Source: Armatimonadota bacterium
GTDB lineage: Bacteria > Armatimonadota > Fimbriimonadia > Fimbriimonadales > Fimbriimonadaceae
NCBI GenBank assembly: GCA_020438215.1
Contig: JAGQUX010000008.1
Coordinates: forward strand, 21,428-85,427
DNA: 64,000 nucleotides
Direction: 5' to 3'
The position numbers were made by a program, and so were the translations under genes. A model generated the notes under the pieces. It was not told where the DNA came from. It saw only the letters and a list, made by a program, of their open reading frames with translations, and did no database searches. The stretch's first letter is position 1. Each line of letters starts with the position of its first letter. Below are positions 16,963 through 25,414 of the stretch, in pieces.

Positions 16963-18014
16963 CCGATGTGAAGCGGAACAACTGGTCGGCTTGCTTTCGG
17001 GCATGGGAACCCGATCAGATACCCTTGCGCCATTTGGAATCCGCACGCATGGACAAACGCCATCTGCTCCACGGTTTCCACGCCTTCAGCAACGGTTTTG
17101 CAACCCAGACTATGAACATAATTCACCATTTCGCGGATGAGCTTTTGCTTGCTAATGCTCAATCCAGAGCACGCCAGGTGACGATCAAACTTCACGATGT
17201 CAGGGCGGAGGGCTTCCATGATCCGCACGGAAGAATGACCTGCACCAAAATCATCAAGAGCAATCTGCGCACCATGTGAACGCAGGTGTTCAACAATCCG
17301 CTTCAAATCCTTGATCGGAGGGAGGCTTTCCGACTCAACGAATTCAAAAACAACGCGGCTGGGATCAATGCCCGCCGCGCGAATCGCCTCCCAAGTGAAG
17401 GCAAAATCCCGACTTGGGTTTGTCACCCCTCCCGGGATCAAGTTCACAAAGAGAAGGTCTTCGTCATCAAAAAGCTCGCCGGCTCCTTTGATTGCCGCAA
17501 TGCGTGCAGCTGCATCAAATTCGCGGGTTTTGCCATAAGCGCGGGCAGCCCGCATCATACGTCCGCCATCAAAAATCTCTTCTCCGCTCCGGCCCCGAGC
17601 CAGAGCTTCAAAACCAATAACATCTGACTGCTTGAAATCGTAAATTGCTTGGAAGTGCGAAACAATGCCTCGATCATCCAGCAACTGCGGGAACCATTCG
17701 CCTTCAATTCGTTCGCGAATTTGCTGGATCGGTGCGCTCATCCAAGGGTGGAGGTCGGCGTCCTCGTGACAAACAATGCCATAGACATTCTCCGCCGCCG
17801 CATCGCCGATCGCATCAAGAAAAAGGCGGAAATCGTGTTGCCAGCCTGTACCCGTGAAGTGATGAACATTGGATGAGGAGACGTCAGGGATTGCAAACCG
17901 CCGGAAATGTGTCTGGACGCTCGCTTCAGTAGACCAAGCGGCAACTCCAACAATCGGCAATTTTGGTGCTATCAGCGATGCTGATTCGCAACTTTTCATT
18001 TCGCGCAGTGACAA
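16959..18014 (-). CDS. EAL-domain cyclic-di-GMP phosphodiesterase
   Basis: Degrades the second messenger c-di-GMP. The EAL domain fills about residues 115-351: FEALARG with the metal-binding E136, LLFVNLIPG, VFEFVES, ALDDFGAGHSS, DIVKFDRHL, VAEGVETVEQ and QGYLIGFP. All key metal and catalytic residues are in place, so it is probably active. The first 110 residues are not a GGDEF, PAS or membrane domain I recognise and may sense a signal. Start TTG 18014 has AAGGAG eight bases upstream; ATG six codons later is possible. c-di-GMP commonly controls type IV pili, which are encoded later in the window. Confidence 0.93.
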   Translation of the reverse strand: MSLREMKSCESASLIAPKLPIVGVAAWSTEASVQTHFRRFAIPDVSSSNVHHFTGTGWQHDFRLFLDAIGDAAAENVYGIVCHEDADLHPWMSAPIQQIRERIEGEWFPQLLDDRGIVSHFQAIYDFKQSDVIGFEALARGRSGEEIFDGGRMMRAARAYGKTREFDAAARIAAIKGAGELFDDEDLLFVNLIPGGVTNPSRDFAFTWEAIRAAGIDPSRVVFEFVESESLPPIKDLKRIVEHLRSHGAQIALDDFGAGHSSVRIMEALRPDIVKFDRHLACSGLSISKQKLIREMVNYVHSLGCKTVAEGVETVEQMAFVHACGFQMAQGYLIGFPCPKASRPVVPLHIG

Positions 18015-18063
18015 CCCTTAAACTCCTTTTTCATGCGCGGGCGATAGTCCATCCTTGAACCCA

Positions 18064-18120
18064 CCCGGTACTAGTACGGGGCTAATTTACCCAATTTCCA
18101 ACAAGTTTTCCACAATTGGG
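18064..18120. other. Palindromes in the 5' region of the EAL gene
   Basis: A perfect ten-base palindrome GTACTAGTAC (18068-18077) flanked by CCC and GGGG is followed by a second inverted repeat, CCCAATT/AATTGGG (18090-18096 and 18114-18120). The loop of the second holds TTTTCCACA, one close match to a DnaA box. This lies between the end of the nine-gene operon and the EAL start. Function is unknown; it could be an operator or a weak terminator of the operon. Confidence 0.35.
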
Positions 18121-18141
18121 ACAATTTTTTTGAATAGGTAT

Positions 18142-18903
18142 TCAGTTGAGGTGCTTGAGGAATGACTTTGTCGCAGGATGGAGCTTGAGGATTTCCTGCG
18201 CTTCCGGGGAGAGGTTTTGCCAGGCGTTGTTGAACTCAGGCTGGAAGTGCTTCCGAGAGGAAAGAGGGATTGAGATACTCCCCCAGAGTCCAATCAGTGC
18301 GGCTAATCCAGAGACGATGTATATCCACATCAGAATTTCTGGAGGGATTTTCAGCCCAAAGAAAATAAAGAATGCCGCAATGGCAATCCCAAGCGCGAAA
18401 TTGAAACCAATTTGTCCTCGATCGATACACCTGATGCTATAACTTCTGAATACTGCCATAGCATCATCAAAGTCATCAAATTGCTGGCTAACAACATGGA
18501 TTGAAGATTTCCGCCAGCCTGCAGGCATCTGCATCACCAAACTCCCATAGTTCTCACTTCGGGTTTGCTTCAGATACAGTTGGCTCCCAAAGTCGCCATT
18601 GATAGGGTCATCAATTTGGCTCAGGGCAAACCCAGTGTCCTCTTTGCACACCAGCAAGAAATAATCAATGATTTTGTCTTGCTTGTCCGACGCCCAAGTT
18701 TCCAAGCTGAGAGGAATCAGATATAAGAGCATCAACGGAAATACGATGATCATCCGATACGAATAAAACAGTGAAACAAGGATAATTACTGGCAATACAA
18801 AATAGTTGGAGCGAATCATCCACGGATTCCGCCACTTCTCATACTTCCGGAACCGATCAATCTCTTGCTGAAGCTTCGGGGTGAGTTCTAGTGAATTAGC
18901 CAC
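18142..18903 (-). CDS. Four-helix membrane protein, array member 9
   Basis: Last of nine tandem genes; 253 residues, no family recognised. It has a basic helical N-terminus (LTPKLQQEIDRFRKYEKW), membrane helices at about 33-48 and 50-66, a middle domain of about 100 residues (DYFLLVCKEDTGFALSQIDD), helices at about 166-183 and 189-212, and a 41-residue tail (EFNNAWQNLSPEAQEILKLH). It is the closest relative of member 8: the N-terminal 20 residues are identical and the DNA there nearly so. GTG start with GAGG six bases upstream; it overlaps member 8 by eight bases. Confidence 0.85.
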   Translation of the reverse strand: MANSLELTPKLQQEIDRFRKYEKWRNPWMIRSNYFVLPVIILVSLFYSYRMIIVFPLMLLYLIPLSLETWASDKQDKIIDYFLLVCKEDTGFALSQIDDPINGDFGSQLYLKQTRSENYGSLVMQMPAGWRKSSIHVVSQQFDDFDDAMAVFRSYSIRCIDRGQIGFNFALGIAIAAFFIFFGLKIPPEILMWIYIVSGLAALIGLWGSISIPLSSRKHFQPEFNNAWQNLSPEAQEILKLHPATKSFLKHLN

Positions 18904-19693
18904 CCTTCACCTCGCGCTTGGAAAGGAAAACTGACACACGTCCATCATGTTTAAGAATTGCTTGTAACGGTGACGGCAATCCGTTCCATGCAGCATTAAA
19001 CTCACCCTGCAACGCTTCCCGAGCACTTTTTGGAATCAGGAATGAGCCCATTAGGCCAATAATCGCGGCGAGTATTGCGAAGATAAGCACCCATATCTTA
19101 GTATCGGAGGCTGGCATTTGAGTGACAGTAGGAAAGATCGCGACCAACCCGAGGATCGCCAGAAACATACAGATAAGACTGCCTTCGCTGAACTTCCTAT
19201 CAACATACTTCTTCAGGATTTCGTTCAGATGTGTGACTTGATTCTCTTCCGCAATCAAAACCTCCAGCGATTGGTTCCGATGTCCAATGGGCAGTAGCAT
19301 CGCGGCATCAATCAAGACATTGTCATCGCTTTGCTTGAGCAAAAGGGCTTTCCCGAACTCTCCATTGAGCGCGTCATCCACGAGACTCAACGCAAAAGAC
19401 GTGTCTTCCTTGCAATTGAGGAGGAAGTATTCAAGTATTTCGCCTCGTACTTTCTCTGCTTTTCTGTACATGAAAGCAAGCGTTAACGAGACAGCTAAAA
19501 CGCCAAGCAATGCAAACTCAGCCCATTTGAAGTAGTGCCCTAAGGGTAGGAGCGCAAACATCAGAATTTGAAAAAACACGATTATTCGGCTGTCCGCCCA
19601 CTTCTCATACTTCCGGAACCGATCAATCTCCTGTTGGAGCTTCGGCGTGAGTTCCAGTGGCTTACTTGCTCCTATCGAATCCATTTCTCCCAC
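18896..19693 (-). CDS. Four-helix membrane protein, array member 8
   Basis: 265 residues, unrecognised family. After a short leader it repeats the LTPKLQQEIDRFRKYEKW helix of member 9. Membrane helices lie at about 36-53, 57-75, 171-190 and 199-220, giving a 96-residue middle domain and a 45-residue tail (GEFNAAWNGLPSPLQAILKH). Start GTG 19693 has GGAG eight bases upstream; ATG three codons later is an alternative but its purine stretch is too close. It overlaps member 7 by 22 bases and member 9 by eight. Confidence 0.85.
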   Translation of the reverse strand: MGEMDSIGASKPLELTPKLQQEIDRFRKYEKWADSRIIVFFQILMFALLPLGHYFKWAEFALLGVLAVSLTLAFMYRKAEKVRGEILEYFLLNCKEDTSFALSLVDDALNGEFGKALLLKQSDDNVLIDAAMLLPIGHRNQSLEVLIAEENQVTHLNEILKKYVDRKFSEGSLICMFLAILGLVAIFPTVTQMPASDTKIWVLIFAILAAIIGLMGSFLIPKSAREALQGEFNAAWNGLPSPLQAILKHDGRVSVFLSKREVKGG

Positions 19694-20460
19694 CGATTCA
19701 GCTCCGACATTCTTCGACCTAACAAAACTATTTCCCTCACTCCATCAGGAAGTCTCTCCAATATCCCCTTGATCTCCGCCCAATGTGGTTTGAACGCTCG
19801 CCGCTGGATCACCCACGGGGCAAGCAGAAGCAATCCAAACATCAGCACTAACCCAATCGCTCCAAGCACGGCAAGCAAATTGGTGGACAAAGAATCGATT
19901 ACGGCTATCAGGATGGTGCTAAGAATCAACGTCAGGACAATGCAGGAAATGCTCCAAATGAGGAGCCGCTTGTATGTGCGCTGGTAGCGATTTTCCGGCA
20001 CAGACAGCGCATTGACTAAGTCCTGCAAAACGGCTTCCTGCTCAGCCATTTTCCTGTAAATCACATCGGTATCTAGGCGGTCTAGTTGAGAGGCAAAGTA
20101 AGCCGCAGCAGACTCACCTCTCAATGCTCTATCGGCCAACTCTTTCTCGAAGAACTCCTTATGACTGCCTTGCGCCCCATTTAGAATTTCCTCGTCATCT
20201 AACTCCATGAGCATGGCAAGGATTTTCTTTGATGGTCGTGGTGAAAAGGGTTGGACGTTTCGATTAGTCAGAACAAGAAGCAAGATGAGCAAAGACCTTG
20301 CCTCTTGCATGAAGTTGGCGAGCCCAAGGTGATCTCCCCTGATTTTGTCCGGCAGGATATAACAAGCCAAACCAAGAAGTGCTATGCAGGTAAGTATCCA
20401 CATAGCAATCATTTGCTGTCGCGCGATTTCGGCTTTGACTTTGGCTAGCTTCTCACTCAT
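19672..20460 (-). CDS. Four-helix membrane protein, array member 7
   Basis: 262 residues, unrecognised. Charged N-terminus (MSEKLAKVKAEIARQQ), membrane helices at about 18-36 and 49-65, a 101-residue helical middle domain (MELDDEEILNGAQGSH; LRGESAAAYFASQLDRLD), helices at 166-188 and 193-216, and a 46-residue tail (WAEIKGILERLPDGVREIVL). The acidic D/E-E-I-L pattern early in the middle domain recurs in members 1 and 6. ATG start overlaps the member 6 stop by four bases (ATGA). Confidence 0.85.
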   Translation of the reverse strand: MSEKLAKVKAEIARQQMIAMWILTCIALLGLACYILPDKIRGDHLGLANFMQEARSLLILLLVLTNRNVQPFSPRPSKKILAMLMELDDEEILNGAQGSHKEFFEKELADRALRGESAAAYFASQLDRLDTDVIYRKMAEQEAVLQDLVNALSVPENRYQRTYKRLLIWSISCIVLTLILSTILIAVIDSLSTNLLAVLGAIGLVLMFGLLLLAPWVIQRRAFKPHWAEIKGILERLPDGVREIVLLGRRMSELNRWEKWIR

Positions 20461-21239
20461 GGGAGTCCTGCCTCGATCAGTGACTGCACCACTTGACTTT
20501 TCTTGAGCGTTGTCAGGATGGGGTCGGACAATGCAACAAGGTGTGGATAGGTGCGCGGCCCGTACTCAGCCAACAATGCGCTCTGGCTTCTTTGCGAGGC
20601 AATTGCCAAAAAACAGAGCACACCGAAGAAGAGCACAGCTAATATTACAAACACGGGTAGCAGTTCTTTTTTTGCCGCCTCTGTAAAAAACAGGAGCGCC
20701 AACAGAACCCAGCAGAAAGCCAACATCGAGAATATCGTCTTTCTATGCTCATAAATTTCATAGAATCTTTTTCTGTGTCGCATCTCGGTTTTTGCGATCG
20801 CATTGAGATTCTCCCTGTACTTCTCCATCGCCTGAAATTGAAATAAAGACTCCCCTTTGGGAGCAAGGTAGGCGTAATATGCAAGGCCACCTAACCCTTG
20901 CTTGGCTCGCTCGCGGGCGACTTCGTACGCCATTGCACTCGATGGCGTGTCATACAAGCCAACGATTTGCTCATCGCTTATCTCTCCGAGAAAGTCAACA
21001 CACTTCTGGTGATTTTTTGGAATGAGATAAACCCACCAAACAAATGGCGTTGTTGCGATTGTAAAGAAAACCAGCATTAGCTGATTTTCTGTAAAGAATG
21101 GCGTAGTGAGTTTGTCCGCAATGAACCTCGCGCCGATAAAGCCAAGCAGAGATGATGCTGGAAGTATTTTCTTCTCCAAGTCGAGCCAAAGCCGCAGTCT
21201 CTTGGCTTCAGGGCTATTAAGATTGGGCATATCACTCAT
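20457..21239 (-). CDS. Four-helix membrane protein, array member 6
   Basis: 260 residues from ATG 21239, chosen over an upstream in-frame start because GGGAGG lies six bases before it and the upstream residues are absent from the other members. Membrane helices at about 25-42, 52-73, 168-187 and 192-214 flank a 95-residue middle domain (GEISDEQIVGLYDTPSSAMA; AKQGLGGLAYYAYLAPKG). The tail of 46 residues ends SQVVQSLIEAGLP. It overlaps member 5 by eight bases (ATGAGTGA) and member 7 by four. No family recognised. Confidence 0.85.
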   Translation of the reverse strand: MSDMPNLNSPEAKRLRLWLDLEKKILPASSLLGFIGARFIADKLTTPFFTENQLMLVFFTIATTPFVWWVYLIPKNHQKCVDFLGEISDEQIVGLYDTPSSAMAYEVARERAKQGLGGLAYYAYLAPKGESLFQFQAMEKYRENLNAIAKTEMRHRKRFYEIYEHRKTIFSMLAFCWVLLALLFFTEAAKKELLPVFVILAVLFFGVLCFLAIASQRSQSALLAEYGPRTYPHLVALSDPILTTLKKSQVVQSLIEAGLP

Positions 21240-22059
21240 TCCCGGCCTCCCACATCTTCCGGGCGTAAGCGTTCGCAATAACTCGATGCAAAGCCTCATC
21301 CGGCAAGGAGTCAAACACCGGTTTGAACTTCAAGCCCATCTCCCGATACTTGTTTCCTAACCATTTGGCGTACAGTATCCAACCCACCACGCCCGAAATC
21401 ACAAGTGCAAGGAACCCGAGCACCCACAATAAATCATCGACAAAGCCGTGTGTCGCGCCGTATGTCACCCACCAAGTGGTGAGGGCGACAAAGACAATCA
21501 GAGGGGTAAGCCAAATTTTCAAAGGTATTCCACGCGCAATCGTCCGATCCTCGAACTTTGAAACCGCCTGCGCTATTGGCCCGATCTCCACATCAAACGG
21601 CTTCAGGATTTCGTAAGCGTCTTCGTTCTCCATGTATATGGAGGATTGAGCAAAGTACATCGCTCCAAACTTTCCAGCCCAGTGTTTGAGCAAGTCGTGA
21701 GCCAAAAAGCAGAAACGTGGATGCTCTCGCAATCCAAAGAACACCTCTCCGCGCAATTCAACTCCGTGCGGTTCTAAAGCGTTCAGCATCTTCCTATTGA
21801 AGTTTCGTTCCAAAAGAATTACGCCAATTGCACCCGAGAGGATAATGATATAGAGGATCTCTCCCCAGCCAGCGTCTCGCACTTCCCTATTGATTGTGCT
21901 GCCAATAAAAATCATTAACATATAGAAGGCTCCGAAACGGTTAACCACTTTCCTCCACCTAAGAAAACCCTTGACTGCCTTCGACTCAAGTGTCGCTGCA
22001 AGCTCTGGAGAGAGGGGAGGCATCACCGCTTGATCGATTTCTTCACTTTTGACTGGCAC
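21232..22059 (-). CDS. Four-helix membrane protein, array member 5
   Basis: 275 residues, unrecognised. A longer N-terminus (SPELAATLESKAVKGFLRWR) precedes helices at about 41-56 and 66-83. The middle domain is 99 residues (GEVFFGLREHPRFCFLAHDL; GAMYFAQSSIYMENEDA). Helices follow at 182-200 and 208-231, with a 44-residue tail (KFKPVFDSLPDEALHRVIAN). GTG start with GAGGAGG seven bases upstream, overlapping member 4 by 17 bases. Confidence 0.85.
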   Translation of the reverse strand: MPVKSEEIDQAVMPPLSPELAATLESKAVKGFLRWRKVVNRFGAFYMLMIFIGSTINREVRDAGWGEILYIIILSGAIGVILLERNFNRKMLNALEPHGVELRGEVFFGLREHPRFCFLAHDLLKHWAGKFGAMYFAQSSIYMENEDAYEILKPFDVEIGPIAQAVSKFEDRTIARGIPLKIWLTPLIVFVALTTWWVTYGATHGFVDDLLWVLGFLALVISGVVGWILYAKWLGNKYREMGLKFKPVFDSLPDEALHRVIANAYARKMWEAGNE

Positions 22060-22792
22060 GCTCTAACCTCCTCACCGTACTATCTTTCCGCAGAATCTCC
22101 TTGATATCATCCCGCAATCCAGAAAAGTGCTCTTGAAACTGAGCCAGCCTTTCCTCATTGATTTGGTCACGGCTCAATAACCAAAAATACGCCCCGATCA
22201 ACAACAAAAATATGATTGCGGCACCCGGCACAAACACATCCAGCAATCGCTTCGGGGCAAATCTCAACGTGAGTCCGAGGACTGGTATCGATAAGCATCC
22301 CAGCCAACCGATCCACCTCGATGGCCCCTTCGGATCTCTATCCACCTTGACGTTCCGCACAACCTTGCCGACAGCATTCACCAGACCCTCTTGTTCCACC
22401 AATTGGTGGGCCACTGGTTCCCTTTCTTTGTGCTGATTCGCAAAGTACCAAACGTATCCCGCTCCGTGTTCATATTGTTCGGCGGCAAGATGCTCTAAGA
22501 ACAGCTTGTGTTCCTTCCCGGGAAGGAGTTCCTTGTGGACCGCTTCATCGAATTCGGTTGCCTCTTTCCAATTGAGTTCGTATTGAGAAACCCGCTTACG
22601 CAAATGGCCACTTATTACAAAATAGATGATCGCCAGCACCACATAGAATAATTTTTCACCGATTGGAGCCTGGTCTAGAGTTTTGAAAAGACTGAATATA
22701 GCCATGATCGGAAAGACAGCAAATGCGCGAAAATACTGCTCTCGCCACGCCCAGCGACCGTACTCCTTTGCCCGGATTGACCAATCACTCAC
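22043..22792 (-). CDS. Four-helix membrane protein, array member 4
   Basis: 249 residues, unrecognised. Membrane helices at about 21-37, 45-62, 160-177 and 184-206 enclose a 98-residue middle domain rich in His and Glu (LLPGKEHKLFLEHLAAEQYE; GAGYVWYFANQHKEREPVAH). The 43-residue tail is strongly helical (LAQFQEHFSGLRDDIKEILR). The GTG start overlaps the member 3 stop (GTGA), with GGAGAG six bases upstream. Confidence 0.85.
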   Translation of the reverse strand: MSDWSIRAKEYGRWAWREQYFRAFAVFPIMAIFSLFKTLDQAPIGEKLFYVVLAIIYFVISGHLRKRVSQYELNWKEATEFDEAVHKELLPGKEHKLFLEHLAAEQYEHGAGYVWYFANQHKEREPVAHQLVEQEGLVNAVGKVVRNVKVDRDPKGPSRWIGWLGCLSIPVLGLTLRFAPKRLLDVFVPGAAIIFLLLIGAYFWLLSRDQINEERLAQFQEHFSGLRDDIKEILRKDSTVRRLERASQK

Positions 22793-23595
22793 TGCGCACT
22801 CTCCGGGGTCACCATGATATGCGGATCGAAGGGATACAGAGCCAAAAGAGCCGCCTTCGCTTCCTGACTGAGCGGCTCGCTCAGCCGCTTTAGCTCTTCA
22901 ATATCAGACGCAATACTGCGCTCCTCAATCCTCTGGCTCCAATAGAACATCGCCAGTATCGTCCCGGCGATCACGAGCCATATCAAGAACCCGGCGAACT
23001 CCCACATCAGACCGATAAAAAACAAAACCAAGAGGAGTGGCAACCCCACCCAGACAATTGCCAACCGCGCGATTTTGTGCCAGTGAGTCACCCGCCGGAT
23101 ACGCCATGCCGGAGCCTGCATTTCGCGAACCTGGTTTTCAAAGGGTACCAATGCATCCCACCGCCGCCCGAAAGACTTCGGCCAACCGGCAATCGCCATC
23201 CCCCATGCGCCAATTTCTTGCTGATGCTCAAAGCGAGTAAGCATCACCCAGTGGGCGGTTTCTGAAACCCAGCCATCGTCTCGGCATTCGCGGAGTTCCT
23301 CTTCCGTCCACACTTCTGCGGCCTGGTACAGCCGCTTCACAGAAAGTCGGTAGAGCAACCAAAGCACTCCGCTCAGGAGCGCGAGCACGAGAATCGCAGT
23401 CCAGAATATTGCTTCTACAGATTCAAAAACGACATCTTCGTGAGGTGTCATTCTCAGCGGGAAATAGCCGAGTGAGGAGAATGCAAGCCCTAGAAAGCCG
23501 ATGAGTTTTGTGAGCCGCCAGAATCCCCGTGCGCTTTTCCCGAAGAACAAACACAGACGGGTCAGCTTTCGCAGTTGGGAACGATCCGATTTCAA
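22789..23595 (-). CDS. Four-helix membrane protein, array member 3
   Basis: 268 residues, unrecognised. Basic N-terminus, helices at about 29-47 and 60-82, a Trp-rich 95-residue middle domain (EVWTEEELRECRDDGWVSET; GAWGMAIAGWPKSFGRRW), helices at 177-196 and 200-218, and a 50-residue tail (DIEELKRLSEPLSQEAKAAL). The start is TTG 23595, with GGGAGG eight bases upstream and overlapping the member 2 stop (TTGA). Confidence 0.85.
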   Translation of the reverse strand: MKSDRSQLRKLTRLCLFFGKSARGFWRLTKLIGFLGLAFSSLGYFPLRMTPHEDVVFESVEAIFWTAILVLALLSGVLWLLYRLSVKRLYQAAEVWTEEELRECRDDGWVSETAHWVMLTRFEHQQEIGAWGMAIAGWPKSFGRRWDALVPFENQVREMQAPAWRIRRVTHWHKIARLAIVWVGLPLLLVLFFIGLMWEFAGFLIWLVIAGTILAMFYWSQRIEERSIASDIEELKRLSEPLSQEAKAALLALYPFDPHIMVTPESAQ

Positions 23596-24416
23596 GCCGT
23601 CACCTCCCTGGCTTTCTGATTGATCTCGAGCATCTTTCCCAACTCCGGCACATTACGGAGGAGTCTCTTCTGCTCCTCATCCAATTGGTGAAAATCGTCG
23701 AGGGTAAGCGATCGCGCATGTTTGGTGAAGGCAACCTGAGTTCGCCATTGAAAGAACGATTTTGCGACAAATGCAATAAGGAGTGACAGGGGCAAATAGT
23801 GACCGAAGTAGCCCTCCATCGGCTGAATCCTCCAGATCATGAGGACAAGCGGCATGAGGCTGATCAGCAACAGGATGTACGCGGCTATCAACCAGCTATT
23901 CAGTTGCTTTCTCTTAGTTCCAGCACCCTCAAAATCCGCCAGCACCGAAGCCACTGCGGCCCCATTATCAACCAGGCAGTGATAAGAATCTTCTGGCTCA
24001 AGCGGGTCGGCAGCAAGACTGACTTCTTCTAAAGTGGAAATATCAGCCACTCTTGAACGGGAAATTGCGATTCTGACCGCGGCTTCTTTCTCCCACTTTC
24101 CCTGCCCTGCCAATTCCAGTAACTGACTTCCAGTGTATTTCCGTCCTAGCCTTCGGACAATGAAGTCATCAATGAAGCGAACTTTGAGAATTGAGAAAGG
24201 GACCCCGGCGATGACGGTCAAAATAAGGATCGCGAGAATTGCATTTACGACCGGCCCGAAGGCTTCCTTGTCTGTTTGGAAGGCAAATGCAACGAAAGCC
24301 ACCGCAACAAGGGCCAGCATTGAAGCAACGCCTAGAAAGCCCAATGTCGCGTTATCTAGCGATTCCCAAGCCACCGCTACCCGCGTCCAAAATCGGAGCG
24401 ACTTACTGATGGGCAA
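23592..24416 (-). CDS. Four-helix membrane protein, array member 2
   Basis: About 274 residues, unrecognised. The start is probably TTG 24416, because AGGAGG stands six bases before it; the upstream ATG at 24431 would place that ribosome site inside the gene. Helices at about 24-46, 55-77, 175-196 and 206-223 flank a 98-residue middle domain (YTGSQLLELAGQGKWEKEAA; EEVSLAADPLEPEDSYHCLV). The tail of about 51 residues reads SLTLDDFHQLDEEQKRLLRN. It overlaps member 1 by 14 bases and member 3 by four. Confidence 0.85.
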   Translation of the reverse strand: MPISKSLRFWTRVAVAWESLDNATLGFLGVASMLALVAVAFVAFAFQTDKEAFGPVVNAILAILILTVIAGVPFSILKVRFIDDFIVRRLGRKYTGSQLLELAGQGKWEKEAAVRIAISRSRVADISTLEEVSLAADPLEPEDSYHCLVDNGAAVASVLADFEGAGTKRKQLNSWLIAAYILLLISLMPLVLMIWRIQPMEGYFGHYLPLSLLIAFVAKSFFQWRTQVAFTKHARSLTLDDFHQLDEEQKRLLRNVPELGKMLEINQKAREVTA

Positions 24417-25227
24417 CGCTCGCCTCCTCATTCAGTATCTCCTTCGGCATGTACTTGGTGAAAATTTCAAGACTGGTGAGGTGGTGCCGCATCCCGAACG
24501 GCAATGCAAAAACCTTAGTGCGAATTGAATCATAAAGTTCCGGCTCCACTTTCTTGACGAGTCGTTTGTCCAAGTATCCCTGCAAGCTCATGATTGCTAA
24601 AAATGGGAAGACACCTAGCAAGATCGACTTACCATCGAAGTCCGGCGTTGCCACGCCTATTGCAATCAAGATAGCAACTATGATTACCAGGCTTATGTTT
24701 CGGTTCCGCTTGTGCTTTGAGGTGGGCGTGATGATCTGATGCACGCGATACAACTCAGCAAAAATCTCGCAGATATCCCGCTCCAACACCCGAGCATTCT
24801 GCCAATCGGCATCGTTTATTGCCCCAAACGGTCGCTCCACAAACATCTCGTAGCTCACCGGGAGTCCCTTCTCAAACCGGCGAACAAAGAATAGGTTGAT
24901 GAGCCGTGCTGCGTGCCAATTCTCAGCGAGGGCTAGGATGCTTTCCGTATCAATTTGTTCTGCATCTTCGGCAAGCTTCTCAACTTTGTTTTGCTGCAAA
25001 CCTTCGATATGCCACCCAGCGAGCATAATGATGGGCACTACTAGTCCAATGCAAATAACCCACCAAGCAATGCCGTTGAAACGAGAATAGTAAAGCGACC
25101 CAACAAATGTGATCCCGATGACCAAAGGAATCACCACCATCCAAGGGCTATCTTTGAACGCTTGCCACTTCCCCTCCTTTCGCATAAGCTCCCTTAGCTC
25201 CGCTTCAACATTCTCTTTCTTCTCCAC
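24403..25227 (-). CDS. Four-helix membrane protein, array member 1 (first of operon)
   Basis: 274 residues, unrecognised; first gene of the nine-gene operon. Charged N-terminus (MEKKENVEAELRELMRKEGK), helices at about 29-47 and 53-71, a 106-residue middle domain (EDAEQIDTESILALAENWHA; FEKGLPVSYEMFVERPFGAI), helices at 177-194 and 201-219, and a 55-residue tail (FALPFGMRHHLTSLEIFTKY). GTG start with AGGG seven bases upstream. A plausible promoter lies 20-50 bases upstream. Confidence 0.85.
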   Translation of the reverse strand: MEKKENVEAELRELMRKEGKWQAFKDSPWMVVIPLVIGITFVGSLYYSRFNGIAWWVICIGLVVPIIMLAGWHIEGLQQNKVEKLAEDAEQIDTESILALAENWHAARLINLFFVRRFEKGLPVSYEMFVERPFGAINDADWQNARVLERDICEIFAELYRVHQIITPTSKHKRNRNISLVIIVAILIAIGVATPDFDGKSILLGVFPFLAIMSLQGYLDKRLVKKVEPELYDSIRTKVFALPFGMRHHLTSLEIFTKYMPKEILNEEASVAHQ

Positions 25228-25246
25228 CTTGTTTCCCTGTCAAAAT

Positions 25247-25276
25247 ATTGTAATTGATTTCGACTCTCAAGGGCAA
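25247..25276 (-). promoter_or_regulatory. Predicted promoter of the nine-gene membrane operon
   Basis: On the complement, -35 TTGCCC (25271-25276) and -10 TACAAT (25247-25252) are 18 bases apart. The message would start near 25240, ahead of the GTG at 25227. Confidence 0.4.
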
Positions 25277-25414
25277 ACGTGACGCTCTCCAAAACTTTCT
25301 CCCAAGACCACTCAAGAGCGCAACACACCCTGCCGAAAATAACAGTAGCCGACCCGACTAAGAGGTTGGCGAGAACAGCAATCCAGGGAAAACAGATAGC
25401 TGAAAGAGGGTATG

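Noticed and set aside
18107..18115. DnaA-box-like TTTTCCACA
   Set aside because: A single site with no further boxes and no dnaA or dnaN nearby; not an origin.
18015..18141. Cyclic-di-GMP (GEMM) riboswitch before the EAL gene
   Set aside because: The conserved GEMM core was not seen; only palindromes are present.
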